A DNA stretch of 64,000 bases from Pleodorina starrii. Lineage: Eukaryota; Chlorophyta; Chlorophyceae; Chlamydomonadales; Volvocaceae. This document shows, one piece after another, positions 24,801 through 35,605 of this stretch (the first letter of the stretch is position 1; each line of letters starts with the position of its first letter). The notes under the pieces were generated by a model. That model saw nothing but the letters and a program-made list of their open reading frames with translations. It ran no database searches and had not been told where the DNA came from. The stretch lies in the NCBI GenBank assembly GCA_030267565.1, contig BRXU01000019.1, positions 1,352,501-1,416,500 on the forward strand. Direction: 5' to 3'. The position numbers and the translations under genes are program-made.

Positions 24801-27800
24801 TGCTGAGCTGCGCACTGCACAGAACAAACAACCACCTCTTCGGACCCCCCCCCTCGTTGGCAGCGTGCCGGTGGAGTATTTTTAACAGGAAACACTGCCC
24901 TGTGCCCTCCGGTGCGCGCGTTGCGTTACATACCTTTCTTTGTGCCCAACACCGCGTCTGTGTGTACGTGGTCTCTGCGTGTGTGCGTGTGTGTGTGTGT
25001 GCAGTGGGCGCCGGCCGGGCGGAGGGCGGACTGGACGCCGCCAACATCCTCAAGCCCGCACTGGCCCGTGGGTCGCTCCGCTGCATCGGCGCCACCACCC
25101 TGGACGAGTACCGCAAGCACGTGGAGCAGGACCCGGCCTTCGCGCGCAGGTTCCAGGTACGGCCACAGTACGGCACGGTACGGCACGGTACGGCACTGCC
25201 CGGCGGCTGAGAGCTTGCGCGACTGGGCTGCGACGGCGCCGCCGCCGCCGCCGCTGCCTCCCCGCCCGTCCCGGTGTCTGCCTGTCTTCCCGCCACCTGC
25301 ACCTTCCAACCCCTCCACCACCACCACCACCACCATCACCCCCTCCCCTCGTCGCAGAGTGTGTTGGTTGAGGAGCCCGGTGAGGTGGAGGTGGTGGCCT
25401 GGCTGCGTGGACTGGCTCCCCGCTACGAGGCCCACCACGGGGTGGTGTTCACCCGGGGAGCACTCACTGCGGCGGCAAGATGCGCCAAGCGGTGAGTGCG
25501 GGGGGGGGGGCGGCGGCGGTGGTGGCGGTGGTGGTGGTGGTGGTGGTGGCCTCGGTGGTGGTGGTGTTCGTTTCGGGCTGTTTTGGTCCGCTGCTGGGGC
25601 TGGCGGTAGTGGCGGTGCGCTGGGGAAGTTGCGGTGGAGCCGGACGCCGCGTGTTTGGGGCCCGAGATCGGTGCCGGGGACCACACCCACACGCACACGC
25701 ACCCGCGCCGTCCTCCCTCCCTCCCTCCCCCCCCCCTCGCTGCGACATCTTCGTTTCTTTACCCCCCCTCCCTCCCTGTCCCCCTACGTAGCTACGTGAC
25801 AGATCGGCGGCTGCCCGACAGCGCCATCGACCTGATGGATGAGGCGGCGGCGCATGTGGTGCTGGCGGCGTACGGCAGGACGGCGGAGGCGGAGGCGGCA
25901 GCGGAGGCGGGCTTCGCAGGCGCGATGGGCGGGTCGCACCCGCAAGCGCCGCCGCAGCAGCACCACCACCAGCACCAGCAGCACCACCACCAGCAGCAGC
26001 AGCGGGGCCCAACCGAGCTGCATTATCACGGCGAGCAGCAGCTGCGGGGGCGGGAGCTAGAGCAGGGGCAGCTAGACGGCATGGGGCGGCGGCTCGAGCA
26101 GGGGCCTGGCGGCGGCGGAGGCCGCGGCGCGGCGACCGACCCACGGGTCGAAACTGACCCGCAGGCGGAGAGGCACGCCCCGCCCCATATACCGCACCTG
26201 GCGCTGCGGCAGGAGGGCGGAGGCGGCGCTGCCGCCGCCGACGTCCACCGCTGCGGGCACTCCGGCGGCGGCGGCGGCGGCGGTTGGGCCTCCTCATCGT
26301 ACGGCATCGGCGGCGGCGGCGCGGAGGTTCCCACCAGCGGCTTCTCCCAACTTGAGGCGGAGTTGCGGCGGGAGCTGAGGGAGGGAGCGGCGCGGGTGCT
26401 GAGGCCGCTGGAGCCGCCCCGGGAGCCGCGACGGCGCTCCGAGGGCCAGTCGGCGGCGGCGGCGCCGGGGGCGGCACTGGCGGCTGGGTCGTCGTGCGCG
26501 ACTGCCGGCCCTGCAGTTGCGGTTGCGGGGAGTCCCAGCGGCAGCTCCGTTGGTTGCGGCGCCGGCGGGTGTGGCAGTGGGGGCGGATGCCAAGGGGCAA
26601 CTGCGCCGCCGCCTCCGGCGCAGCAGCTGCCGCTTCCTGCTCCCCCTCTCCAGCATCAGCATCAGCAGCCCTGGCAGGCCGCAGATGGTGGTGAAGGTGG
26701 TGGTGGTGGCGCGGCGGTGTCGGTCCGCGACTGGCGCAGCTGGGTGGCTGGTCAGGGGCGGGAGGGGTGGGAGGAGGTGCGGCAGCAGCAGCTGCTCGAG
26801 TGGTTTGGGGCGACACCGCTGCAGCCCAAGGGCGGAGTGGAAGGTGGGTGGGTGGGAGGAGAGGGGGTGAAGCGGGGGGGGGTGTTGGGGTGGCGGTGGC
26901 GGTGGCGGTGAAGTGGCGGGTGTTGGGGTGGCGGTGGCGGTGGCGGTGAAGTGGGGGGTGTTAGGGTGGGGGGCCGCCCGAACCCCCCTCTTGTGGCCTG
27001 CTGATTGTGCAGCGCGGAGGCTGAGACATGAAACCAGCACCACCACCACAAGTAACGCCTACAGAGCACTGCCGCTGCCGCTTGGGCCCACCTGAGGGGA
27101 CCCCTCCCACCTCACTTTGAACCGCTCCGAAACCCGGCGTTCCTCCCGAAACCCCGCCCGCCTGTCCCACCCGGGTCCCCCGCCAGGTCATCTGGAGATG
27201 GCTCGCGAGCGGCGGCGCCGTCACGCCCAGATCTTCGGCGACTTCGGCCCGGCGGCGGCGGAGCAGGCAGCAGCGGCGACGGCGGGGCGCGGCGGCGGCG
27301 GCGCCGCGGATGCCGCCGCCACCGCCGCTGACGACGATGACGATGACGTGGCGCTGGCGGTGGAGCGGGCAGCGCCCAAAGCTTGTCCGCACTGCGGCAC
27401 CACTGTCTGTGCGCAACCGGGTGTGTATGTGTGTGTGTGCATGGGTGCAGATGGGCGGCCGGGTGGGTGGGTAGCTGGATGGCTGGGTGGGTGGTAAAAA
27501 AGAAGATACCGCAGCGACGGGACGGAGACGGCGTTAGCAAACGGACCCAGTGGTTGGTTGGTTGGTTTTGCGGTTGAGTGGATGTTTGGGCGGGTGGACA
27601 TCCGGACTGTGATTGGGAGAGGAAAGGGCAGAGCGAGCCCGTGTGGGGGGAAGGGGCCACGTGGGATATGGGGCGGCGAAGGTTGGTGGGGCGGGTGCGG
27701 GGGCTCCTGCCCCCTCCCGAGCCAACTGCCGGGCCCCACTGCAGGTGGAGGGTGGATGGTGGAGGAGCTGCAAGGCCTCACCCCCCCCCGCCCGCCCGCC

Positions 27801-30567
27801 CGCAACCCGCCCAGTCCGCCCACTCCCGGCCCCCTGCCCTGCCCCGTCCTGCCCCGCCCTGCCCCGCGCAGACGTCCTGCGGCTGCACTGCCCCTCCTGC
27901 CGCACCCGCTTCCTCAACATCGCCCCCGAGAAGCTGCTGCTGGGGACCAGTGTGCTGCTAGGACAACAGAGGGGGCAGGGGCAGGGGCAGCTAGGGGGGC
28001 AGACGCAACAACAGCAGCAGCAAGGGGGGTCGTCCGGGACGTCGGCGCACTGCGGGGCGGAGTGCGGTGGCGGCGGTGACGGGACGTGTGGCGGCCAGGT
28101 CGAGGCTTGTTCGGACGAGGCTGCTGGGAGCCAGTCCGGGCAGGTACAGGGCAGTACTGACAGCATCAGCGGCAGCAGCAGCAGCAGCAGCGGCAGTCGG
28201 CCCGGAGGCGATATTGGTGGCGGCGGCGGTGGCGGCAGCGGTGGCGGCGGCGGTGGCGGTGGCGGCAGGGGTGGTCGTCTGATGGTGGACGAGGCGGCAG
28301 TTCTCCAGGTGGTGGCGAGGTCGACAGGGCTGCCGCTGGAGGCCGTGCTCCGAGACCACACGGGGGCACCTGTACGGCACCTCCGCGCGGCGCTGGAGGC
28401 TCGGCTGGTGGGGCAGCGCGACGCGGTGCGCGCGGTGTGCACTGCCGTACAGCTACACCGAATGGGGCTGGCGGCCGCCACCGCCTCCTCCTCCTCCTCC
28501 TCCTCCTCCTCCTCCTCCTCCTCCTCCGCGGCGGCGACCCCGACTCGCCCCGTGGCTAGCTTCATGTTGGTGGGACCGCCCGGCTGCGGCAAGACGACGA
28601 TGTGCAGGGTACGTGTCTGCCTGCCTGCCTGCCTGCGTGTGTGTGTGCGTGCGTGTGTGTGCGTGCGTCTTCCTTCTCAGGGCGTTTGCCCATCGGCCGA
28701 TCGGCCTGTATGCACACTCCCGCTCCCGTTTCCGTTCCCGTCCCCCCCAACAACCACCCTCTCCCCCGACCGCCCGGCCGCTAAAGGGGCATATCACTCC
28801 CCTTCCCTCCCCGCCCGCCCGGCCGGCCGCTCTCAAACCCAGGCGCTAGCGGAGGAGCTCTTCCACGACCCCGCCGCGCTGCTGGTGCTGCACGGCGGCG
28901 AGTACGGCAATCGTACATCATTGGCGCGGCTGGTGGGCGCGGCGCCCGGCTACGTGGGGTACGGCAGCGGCGGTCAGCTCACCGAGGCCCTGCGGCGGCG
29001 ACCGCACTGCGTGTTGCTTGTGCGGGGGGTCGACAAGGCGCACTACGAGGTGCGTGTTTTTGTGTGTGTGCGCGTGTGTGTGTGGATGAGTGGGTTGGGG
29101 GCGGTGGGGGTTAAAAAGCAAATCCGCAGCGGAGAAGGAGACGGCGTTAGCGGGGGTTAGGTGGGGGTTCGGTGGGTGTTTGCCGCTGCCCCCCGGGTCG
29201 CATCTCCGTGGCATCCCCTTCCCTTCCCCTGCAGCAGCGCGAGTCGCCCCCCGTGTGTGTGTTTGTATGTGTGTGTGGCCCCCTCAGGAGCCGCACACAC
29301 AGCCTCCGGCCCAGCCCTCCCTTGTCCCTTCCCGCCCCGGGCGGGGCCCCCCGTCTCCTCCCCGGACGACCGCGAGCTCAGCAACGGCCCTTCCCCCCGC
29401 TTCCGATAAGAACTGCCGCAGCCGTTACCGTTACCGTCGCCACATCTCACTCCCAAGCCCCCCACCCGCCCGCCCACGGCTGCGCTTCTCATGCCTTACC
29501 CCAACCCCCAACCACAACCACAACCCCAACCACAACCCAACCAATCCCCAACACAAACCCAACCCCGGTACGGTGTCGTACAGGTCCAGGAGCTGCTGCT
29601 GCGTGCGGTTCAGGAGGGCGACATACGTGACGGTCAGGGCCGCAGCGCCTCACTCAGGAACGCACTCGTCGTCTTCACCACCTCCACCTCCACCTCCACC
29701 TCCACAGCGACCACCTCCACCTCCGCCGCCGCCACCCCCAGCCCCAGCGCCGCGCATCTTGCCCATCATGCCTCCACGCCGCCTCAGCCGCAGGCCGCCG
29801 AATCGACGCAGGCCGCCGGGAACGAGGCGGAGGTCGCTGCGACGGAGCGCAGCAGCGGCGGAGGCGGCCGCGGAGGCAGCGGTGGTTTCGGGGCCGCCGC
29901 TAGCGGCGCCCTTATCCCGGAGCTGTGGACGAGCGTCGACCGCGTTGTACACTTCCAACCGCTGGACGAGCGCCACCGCGCCGAGGTTATTGTACGGCAG
30001 GTACGGGAGCTGGCGGAGCAGCTGCGGCCGGCGGGCGTGGCGGGCGTGGAGGTGGAGCCGCCGGCAGCGGCGTGGCTGGCGGCAGCGGCGGCGGTGGCCG
30101 CCGCCGCCGCCGGCAGCGGTCGTGGCGGCGGCGGCGGCGGCGGCTTGACGGGCAGTGCGGACTTACTCCGTCGGCAGATTTTGGAGCCTCTCGCCGAGAT
30201 GTTGGTGGAGGGAGCGGACGCCAGCGGAGGCGCGGAAGCGGGTTTCGGCCACGAGGAGGAGCTCGGGAGGGCGGTGTACGGCAGCGACGGGCAGCGGCAG
30301 TGGGTCGTACGGGTGAAGCTGACGCGCGGCACGGGGACGGCGGGGGCAAAGGCAGCGCCGGCGGGGGCAGCAGCGGCTATGGGTGGTGGCGGCGGGGGTT
30401 TGGAAATCGAGTTGGTGGAGGCTGCGGGGTTGGGGCGGCGGGGGCCCCGGCGGGCTGCAGGCGGCGGCGGCGGTGGGGATGGCGGTGGGGATGGCGTCGG
30501 GGATGGCGGCGGCGGTGGGGCTGCTCAGGAGGAGCTTGTCGCTCCCGCTGTGGCTGCTCGAGGGTGA
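21847..30567 (+). CDS. ClpB/Hsp100-like AAA+ protein with degenerate second ATPase domain and zinc-ribbon-like insert
   Basis: Exons: first 21847-22075 (uncertain), 22461-22550 or from 22436, then 23191-23306, 24457-24614, 25005-25156, 25358-25491, 25792-26843, 27187-27420, 27872-28608, 28843-29049, 29584-30567. From 22461 on, all phases agree, giving about 1,290 residues. D1 is typical of Clp[11 protein letters not shown], Walker A GEPGVGKT, pore loop YRGEFEER, Walker [19 protein letters not shown] and RRFQ. Where ClpB has its coiled-coil M domain there are about 350 low-complexity residues. Then come CPHC and CPSC pairs (zinc-ribbon-like) and D2: Walker A GPPGCGKT, pore loop GYVGYGSGG, but [11 protein letters not shown] in place of VVLFDEIEKAH. 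The arginine finger and GAR sensor 2 are not seen. There is no ClpB N-domain; the first exon is basic and Ala-rich, compatible with organelle import as in Hsp78. Likely a divergent disaggregase paralogue; activity is inferred. Confidence 0.85.
22580..22621 (+). repeat. Copy of dispersed repeat A in a ClpB-like intron
   Basis: It contains CGCAGCGGAGAAGGAGACGG followed by CGTTAGCGAA. It begins about 30 bases after the splice donor at 22551, following a GT-rich tract. The same arrangement recurs in the introns starting at 27421 and 29050. Confidence 0.6.
22622..22675 (+). repeat. Copy of dispersed repeat B
   Basis: The sequence GGTATCCACGTACAGGCCGC, then AGCCCGTGAACGGTAACGTA, matches copies at about 31506, 40507 and 44161. 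It directly follows repeat A in the same intron. Confidence 0.55.
27496..27550 (+). repeat. Best-preserved copy of dispersed repeat A
   Basis: AAAGAAGATACCGCAGCGAC is followed by GGGACGGAGACGGCGTTAGC and AAACGGACCCAG. It sits in the ClpB-like intron that starts at 27421, after a GT/GGT-rich tract. It matches 40132-40180 (plus) and 41743-41786 (minus) almost base for base over about 45 positions. Confidence 0.7.
29111..29151 (+). repeat. Copy of dispersed repeat A in a ClpB-like intron
   Basis: The sequence TTAAAAAGCAAATCCGCAGC, then GGAGAAGGAGACGGCGTTAG, starts about 60 bases after the donor at 29050. It differs from the 27496 copy by a few substitutions and small indels. Confidence 0.6.
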
Positions 30568-31005
30568 GGCTGAGGGTGCAAGTGGAGGTGGAGGGTGAGG
30601 CTCACGCATCAAGCCAGCCAGCAATCCATCCATCCATCAATCAATCGAGCGAGAGAGCGAGTGGATCCCGTTTCGAGCAAGGGAGCGAGCGAGGCTTACT
30701 GGTGTTCGTACCGGTGCCGGTACCCCTGTATTGTGTGCGGCAATCAACCCGCGTGCAGCTCCAGGGGAAGCAGCGGCTGCTGTCGCTCCGAAGCCACGAG
30801 TCCCGCGGAGGGGAGGCAAAGGAGGAAGGGGGGGTGGGTAGGCCGCTAGGGAGGTAGATAGATAGGGAGGAGAACCGCCTATGCTACCAGGTGCCAGCTG
30901 CCGGCACCTCCTCACTGCTGTACAAGAGTGTTGTGTGGTGTGTGCTGTGCGAACTCGGGGCGCTGGGACTTTATTGTCACAAGGGGGGGATCCATGTCGT
31001 GTGGG

Positions 31006-31259
31006 CGGATGGATGGATGGATGGATGGCTGGGTGGATGGATGGATGGATGGATGGATGGATGGATGGATGGATGGATGGATGGATGGATGGATGGATGG
31101 ATGGATGGATGGGTGGATGGATGGATGGATGGATGGATGGATGGATGGATGGATGGATGGATGGATGGATGGATGGATGGATGGATGGATGGATGGATGG
31201 ATGGATGGATGGCTGGATGGATGGATGGATGGATGGGTGGATGCATGGATGGATGGATA
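31006..31259. repeat. (GGAT)n microsatellite, about 250 bp
   Basis: An almost uninterrupted GGAT array with rare variants (GGCT, GGGT, GCAT) lies about 440 bases after the ClpB-like stop codon. It may be in that gene's 3' UTR, because the first TGTAA noticed downstream is at 31536. It creates long false reading frames on both strands. Confidence 0.9.
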
Positions 31260-31613
31260 GGAGTTTCAGCAGCGGCCTGGCTTGACGAGCTGACAAGCTG
31301 AGAGGCGAGCGAGGCGAGACGAGGCGGGGGGCGCGGTGGGCAGCGCAGCAGGGGTGGATGCTGACGCAACGTGCGGGTGCGGGGATCGCCCGAAGCCAAT
31401 GCAAGTGCTTCGAACATTGTTGGGGCAACGAATATTGCATAAAAGGTGGTACCGCAGGAGCGAATGAAGGTGGATTACGGTGTGTGTGTGTGGGGTGGGG
31501 TGGGGGTATCCACGTATGGGCTGGAGCCCGTAAACTGTAATGGGGTGGGGGGGGGTTCTTCTCTCCCTCCTGGGGCACAAACCTTGTTTTAGGCCCTGTG
31601 TGTACCGTTTGTC

Positions 31614-31680
31614 CGGTGAGGTGAGGTGAGGTGAGGTGAGGTGAGGTGAGGTGAGGTGAGGTGAGGTGAGGTGAGATGAG
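31614..31680. repeat. (GTGAG)n pentamer microsatellite
   Basis: About 13 copies of GTGAG. The same pentamer forms a longer array at 41820-41940 inside an intron of the ankyrin gene. Confidence 0.85.
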
Positions 31681-33735
31681 TTGAGGCAGCTGGGTGGGTC
31701 TTAGGGTGGGTTTTAGGTTGGGTAGGTGACCTGGTAGGGTAAATGGGGAAACTCCTGGAAGGCCAGAACAAAGTCGGTCAGGCCTTGAATGAAGTACCCT
31801 GGGCAGGTCCCCCCCCACCCTCGCTGGGGCAGTACTGCAGCTCGGGCAGGGCTCCTCGGGGCAGACTCCCGCGAGGAAGAATCTCGTTAACCACACTTCG
31901 GTGGTGCATTTCGCCGGCTCGGTTCGGTTGGCGGTTAGTTGGTTGGGTCGCTGACAGGTGACAGCTGGCAGTCCGACCGAGTCACCGAGATCACAAATAA
32001 ACGTTTTGACGGCCTGCTGTTCATTGTCGCCGTTATGGTACATTGTAGCCGTTATGTTTGCGTTCGCCTTCCGGCAAGTACCGTATGTCGTGCTTCATGC
32101 CAGAGGTTGACAGCAGGTTGATGCGTGGCTCCAGGGTAGGCCTTGCCAGCCTGGATGCCGTACAAGTTACCTCCGGACGTAAATTTGCCGCCTGCCGCTG
32201 ACCGCGTCATCTTCGCCCCAAAGCTTGCTTGATGAGAGCACAACAACAAATGCCGCGTTAGTTGTCCTGTGTTCTGGCCTACCACACCAGCCAGATAAAC
32301 CCAACGTTACTGTCAGGAAGCAGTGCATCGTTCTCTGACGGAGTGACGGTTCTGATTGATGTCTGGTGGAGCGGAAGCGGAGCCACAACCCAATGCTGAT
32401 ACTAGTAATGATGTGCAGCAGACTTCATTGTCTATCATTGGTTGATTGGCTGGGCGGAATCCGTCGTGCTTACTACGTAGTCAGCCGCGGCCTGTATTAG
32501 CCTGCCTTGCTTGCCAGCAGCTGCGGGCGCCGGGCTGTTACACAGCCAGCCGTTAGGACGTCATTCTGTGGACGCATGCACGCATGCATGCATGGGATGT
32601 ATGGCAGTTTCCGTGGATGGATCGCTGGAAGCAAGTTTGCAGCCGGAGGAGTGCCGGAGGACTGATCGCGGGCAGCGTCCAATCAAACCGTTTATGGGCG
32701 CCAACAAACCGTCTTTAGTTTGGCCCCGACGACATGCAGCAGCGGCAGCAGCTAGGCGGGGATGCATGCGCCGCATCGGTCGCCAAGCTCGAACTTGGGA
32801 CATCTGGCGCGCATTGACGGTGGCTGGGCGGCACCAGAGATGCAAGGGAGGATATCCGGTGATGCAAGATGCCGCATGGATTGCCAGCGGCGCGGCACCA
32901 AATAAAGCAATCGATGCGGTGCTGGGACGCGCCTCGAAACATCCACCGGCCCTGCTGGCTGCGTGCTGGGGAAGGGGTTTGATCGACTGCACACATGAAC
33001 TAACTGCAGATATCCGTCGCGCGCAGGCAAAACGTAACGGCGTCAATCGAGGCGCCTTTGTTTGCCATGCATTGATGTAACTGTCCGTCGGCTCCATTGC
33101 GGCGCGCGGCAGACGACGTCCCATCGCGACGGGAGTATTTGATTGCAGTGATACAAACCATCACCCAGGGGGCGGGGACGGCCTGCTGGGACGGCGGGCA
33201 GCGGGCGGGCCAACGTGCCTCGACCTGCCTCGAAAACCACCATGCATTGAATTCAATTGCCATGTGCGAGTCCCACTGCCCTTTTGTATTATTCGATATT
33301 CTATTTGCCCTCCTCACAATGGGCAGCATGCATGGGGTTTAAACCCGCAGGAAGCAAACACAAAACTCAGCTTACACAGCAAAACCCGACGTCCGCAATT
33401 TATGAATAGGAAGTCAAAGAAGTAAATAATTTATTGATATCATTTTCTTGGCACATACAGCTGCAAGTTGACAGTGTCACGAACTTGCTTCAGCTCCTCG
33501 TCATCATCAGTAGCACGGCATACGTCCTCGCCGGCTCCCCCCAATAAAGGGCCGGTTTTTTTGCATATTGTAATATATCAAATACGCTTTATACTTGAGC
33601 TACCTTATTGCAACCTTAATCGCATTCTGCAAGCCCAACATAAACTGCTTTGTCATCCTCAAAAGGGAAAGAACACCTCGCCAAGCAGGGACCTCCATTC
33701 CTGCGTATTACGCTTCCACATCTTTACAAACAGCT
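31681..33735. other. Apparently gene-free stretch upstream of the two-exon Ser-rich gene
   Basis: Both strands have open frames near 32511-33124 (about 190 codons each way), but neither has recognisable motifs or splice support. AT-rich DNA at 33400-33620 (AAATAATTTATTGATATC) precedes the next gene and probably contains its promoter. A short GCATGC-rich tract lies at 32575-32600. Confidence 0.35.
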
Positions 33736-35265
33736 ATGAAGGTTTACAGCAGCAGCTCTGATGCGTCGTCGTCCTTGGATGACTGCTGGTTGATGAAGAT
33801 AACCGAGCAGGAGGACGACGAGTACCTCTCCAGCTGGCTTGATGGATATGAAATTATCGTCATAGTGGAATACTTGTCCACCACCCAGCCGGCGTCTCCC
33901 TCGGGCGACCCGGACACTGCCTCGGAGGTCGCCGAGCTTTCCTCGGCCGAGGAAGACGCCGAGTACCTGAGCGAGTGGCTATGCGGTGGCGATCTCCAGT
34001 TCACCGTGGAGACGTTTTCGGCGCCCCGCGACGACAGCAGCCGCAGCAACAGCGGCCTGGCCTTCAGCAACCCCGCCTACTCGCCGCGCCTCGCCGACCT
34101 GTCCCACGGCCCCGATTTCACCTTCGACAACCCGACCTTCCGCCAGGAGGTGAGATAGCGGTTTTGCACCAATCGGTCATCAGGGCGGGATTTATCTCAG
34201 GGGCCATCAGCATGCGGCGGTGGCGACACGCAGCGGGCAGCGGGGCGTTTTTGCCACATTGCACAACGATTAATTGGCGCGCCCGAACAACACCATTTAT
34301 TTGCATATATATGTGGGATTGGAAGTGCGTCTAATATCGAAGGAGAATGTGAATACCTGCGGCTACGCTTCGTTCGTTCGACCGTCCTTCTCCGAACGCA
34401 AAGCGGCCCCAGCCGCCCAGACGTACGTTGCGCCGTCGCGGTGCAGGGTTTTGGTTTCCCCCCTCGCCTGCCTCCTTTCCCCCCTTGCTAAGACACAGCC
34501 CCCCGCCCTGCCCTGCCCCTCTCTGCCTTCGCGCCACCGCAACAGGGCACATTCACCCCCAAGGAGGAGGAGGACTACTCCGACTCCGAGACCGACTCCG
34601 AGACCGAGGTCCAGTCGTACAGCTCCTACGGCTGCAGCTTCAGCTGCGCGTGCAGCTCGTCCACCTGCCCGTCCACCTGCTCGTCCTCTCCCTCTTCCTC
34701 ATCACCCTCATCATCGGGCACCAGCAGCCCCGTCTCCTACCGCTCACCCGCCTGGTCGCCGGTCGGCAGCTTCGTCATCCGGTACGACAGCAGATCCGCC
34801 TCCTCCCCATCCTCCCCATCCTTCCCCTCTGCCTCCACCACCTTCATCTCCGTCCCCGCTGCCGCCTCCTCCGCCTCCGCCTCCGCCTCCTCCTCCGCCT
34901 CCGCCTCCTCAACCACCTCCCCCCCCTCCACCACCTCCCCCGCCGCCGCCGCTGCGTACCTCACGCAGCCGCCGCCGCCGCAGCAGCAGCAGTCGGAGGC
35001 TCTGTCTTCGAGCTGCTCATGTTCCTCTTCGTCTTCGCACGTCAGCGCTGGTTGCCTCCGTCTCGTCGGCCCCTGCTGGGAGGACGTGTCTCTGGACCTG
35101 GGCTACCCCTCGGCCGAGGACGAGGCCTTGTTCCGCGCCCACATGTGCGACCTGGAGGCGTTTGGGCTCCTGGAGGCGACATCGGAGCAGCTGATGGACG
35201 CAGCAATCAGCAGAGACTTCCCCGCACTCGCACAAGCAAGCAGCGGTACCCGGGTGCTAGCGTAG
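33736..35265 (+). CDS. Acidic, serine-rich protein with internal duplication (two exons), function unknown
   Basis: Exon 1 is 33736-34149 and exon 2 is 34546-35265 (TAG). Both are multiples of three, the donor is GAG|GTGAGA and the acceptor is AACAG, giving 377 residues. Exon 2 has no early methionine, so a search for unspliced frames misses it. Exon 1 encodes a tandem duplication: residues 26-47 (DDEYLSSWLDGY...VEYLS) resemble residues 73-94 (DAEYLSEWL...VETFS). Two NP-x-aromatic motifs follow (NPAY at 112-115, NPTF at 132-135). Exon 2 is Ser/Ala/Pro-rich with Cys-Ser clusters (CSFSCACSSSTC) and ends in a helical, leucine-rich acidic segment. There is no signal peptide or membrane segment. 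The many acidic and YLS motifs suggest a short-linear-motif scaffold, which is inference only. Confidence 0.65.
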
Positions 35266-35520
35266 GTGGCTGAAGGAGGGGGACACGTCTCAGGTCTCAT
35301 CTGTCCGGGGGGAGGGGAGCGCGGCGTGAGCAATCACGTGTCTCGCAGCGTTGACGGCGCGCTCACGAGCCCGCTGCTAGCTAGCACTTACGGGTCGTTG
35401 TGTTGCAGCTGGATGTGCCGTACTTGAGTTGCGTGCTGCCAGGTGCCGGGCGGGCGGCGGGAACCCGGTGGGACAAAGTGCCTGGGGGGGGGTGTTGGGT
35501 TTCGTTACACTGAAGTAACT

Positions 35521-35605
35521 TGTTAGATTGGATTGGGTTGGGTTGGGTTGGGTTGGGTTTGTTGGATTAGGACCGGGTTGGGTTTGTTGGATTAGGACCG
35601 GTATT
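35521..35605. repeat. GGGTT repeats and a 26-bp tandem duplication
   Basis: Several GGGTT units are followed by two copies of a 26-bp unit (TTGGGTTTGTTGGATTAGGA, then CCGG). It lies downstream of the Ser-rich gene. Confidence 0.6.

Noticed and set aside
30637..32043. 468-codon minus-strand frame
   Set aside because: Its middle is the (TCCA)n array read as IHPS repeats and its ends cross another microsatellite; no splice or motif support.
32511..33124. About 190-codon frames open on both strands
   Set aside because: Neither strand has a recognisable motif, repeat structure or splice context, and both are equally open, so no gene is claimed.
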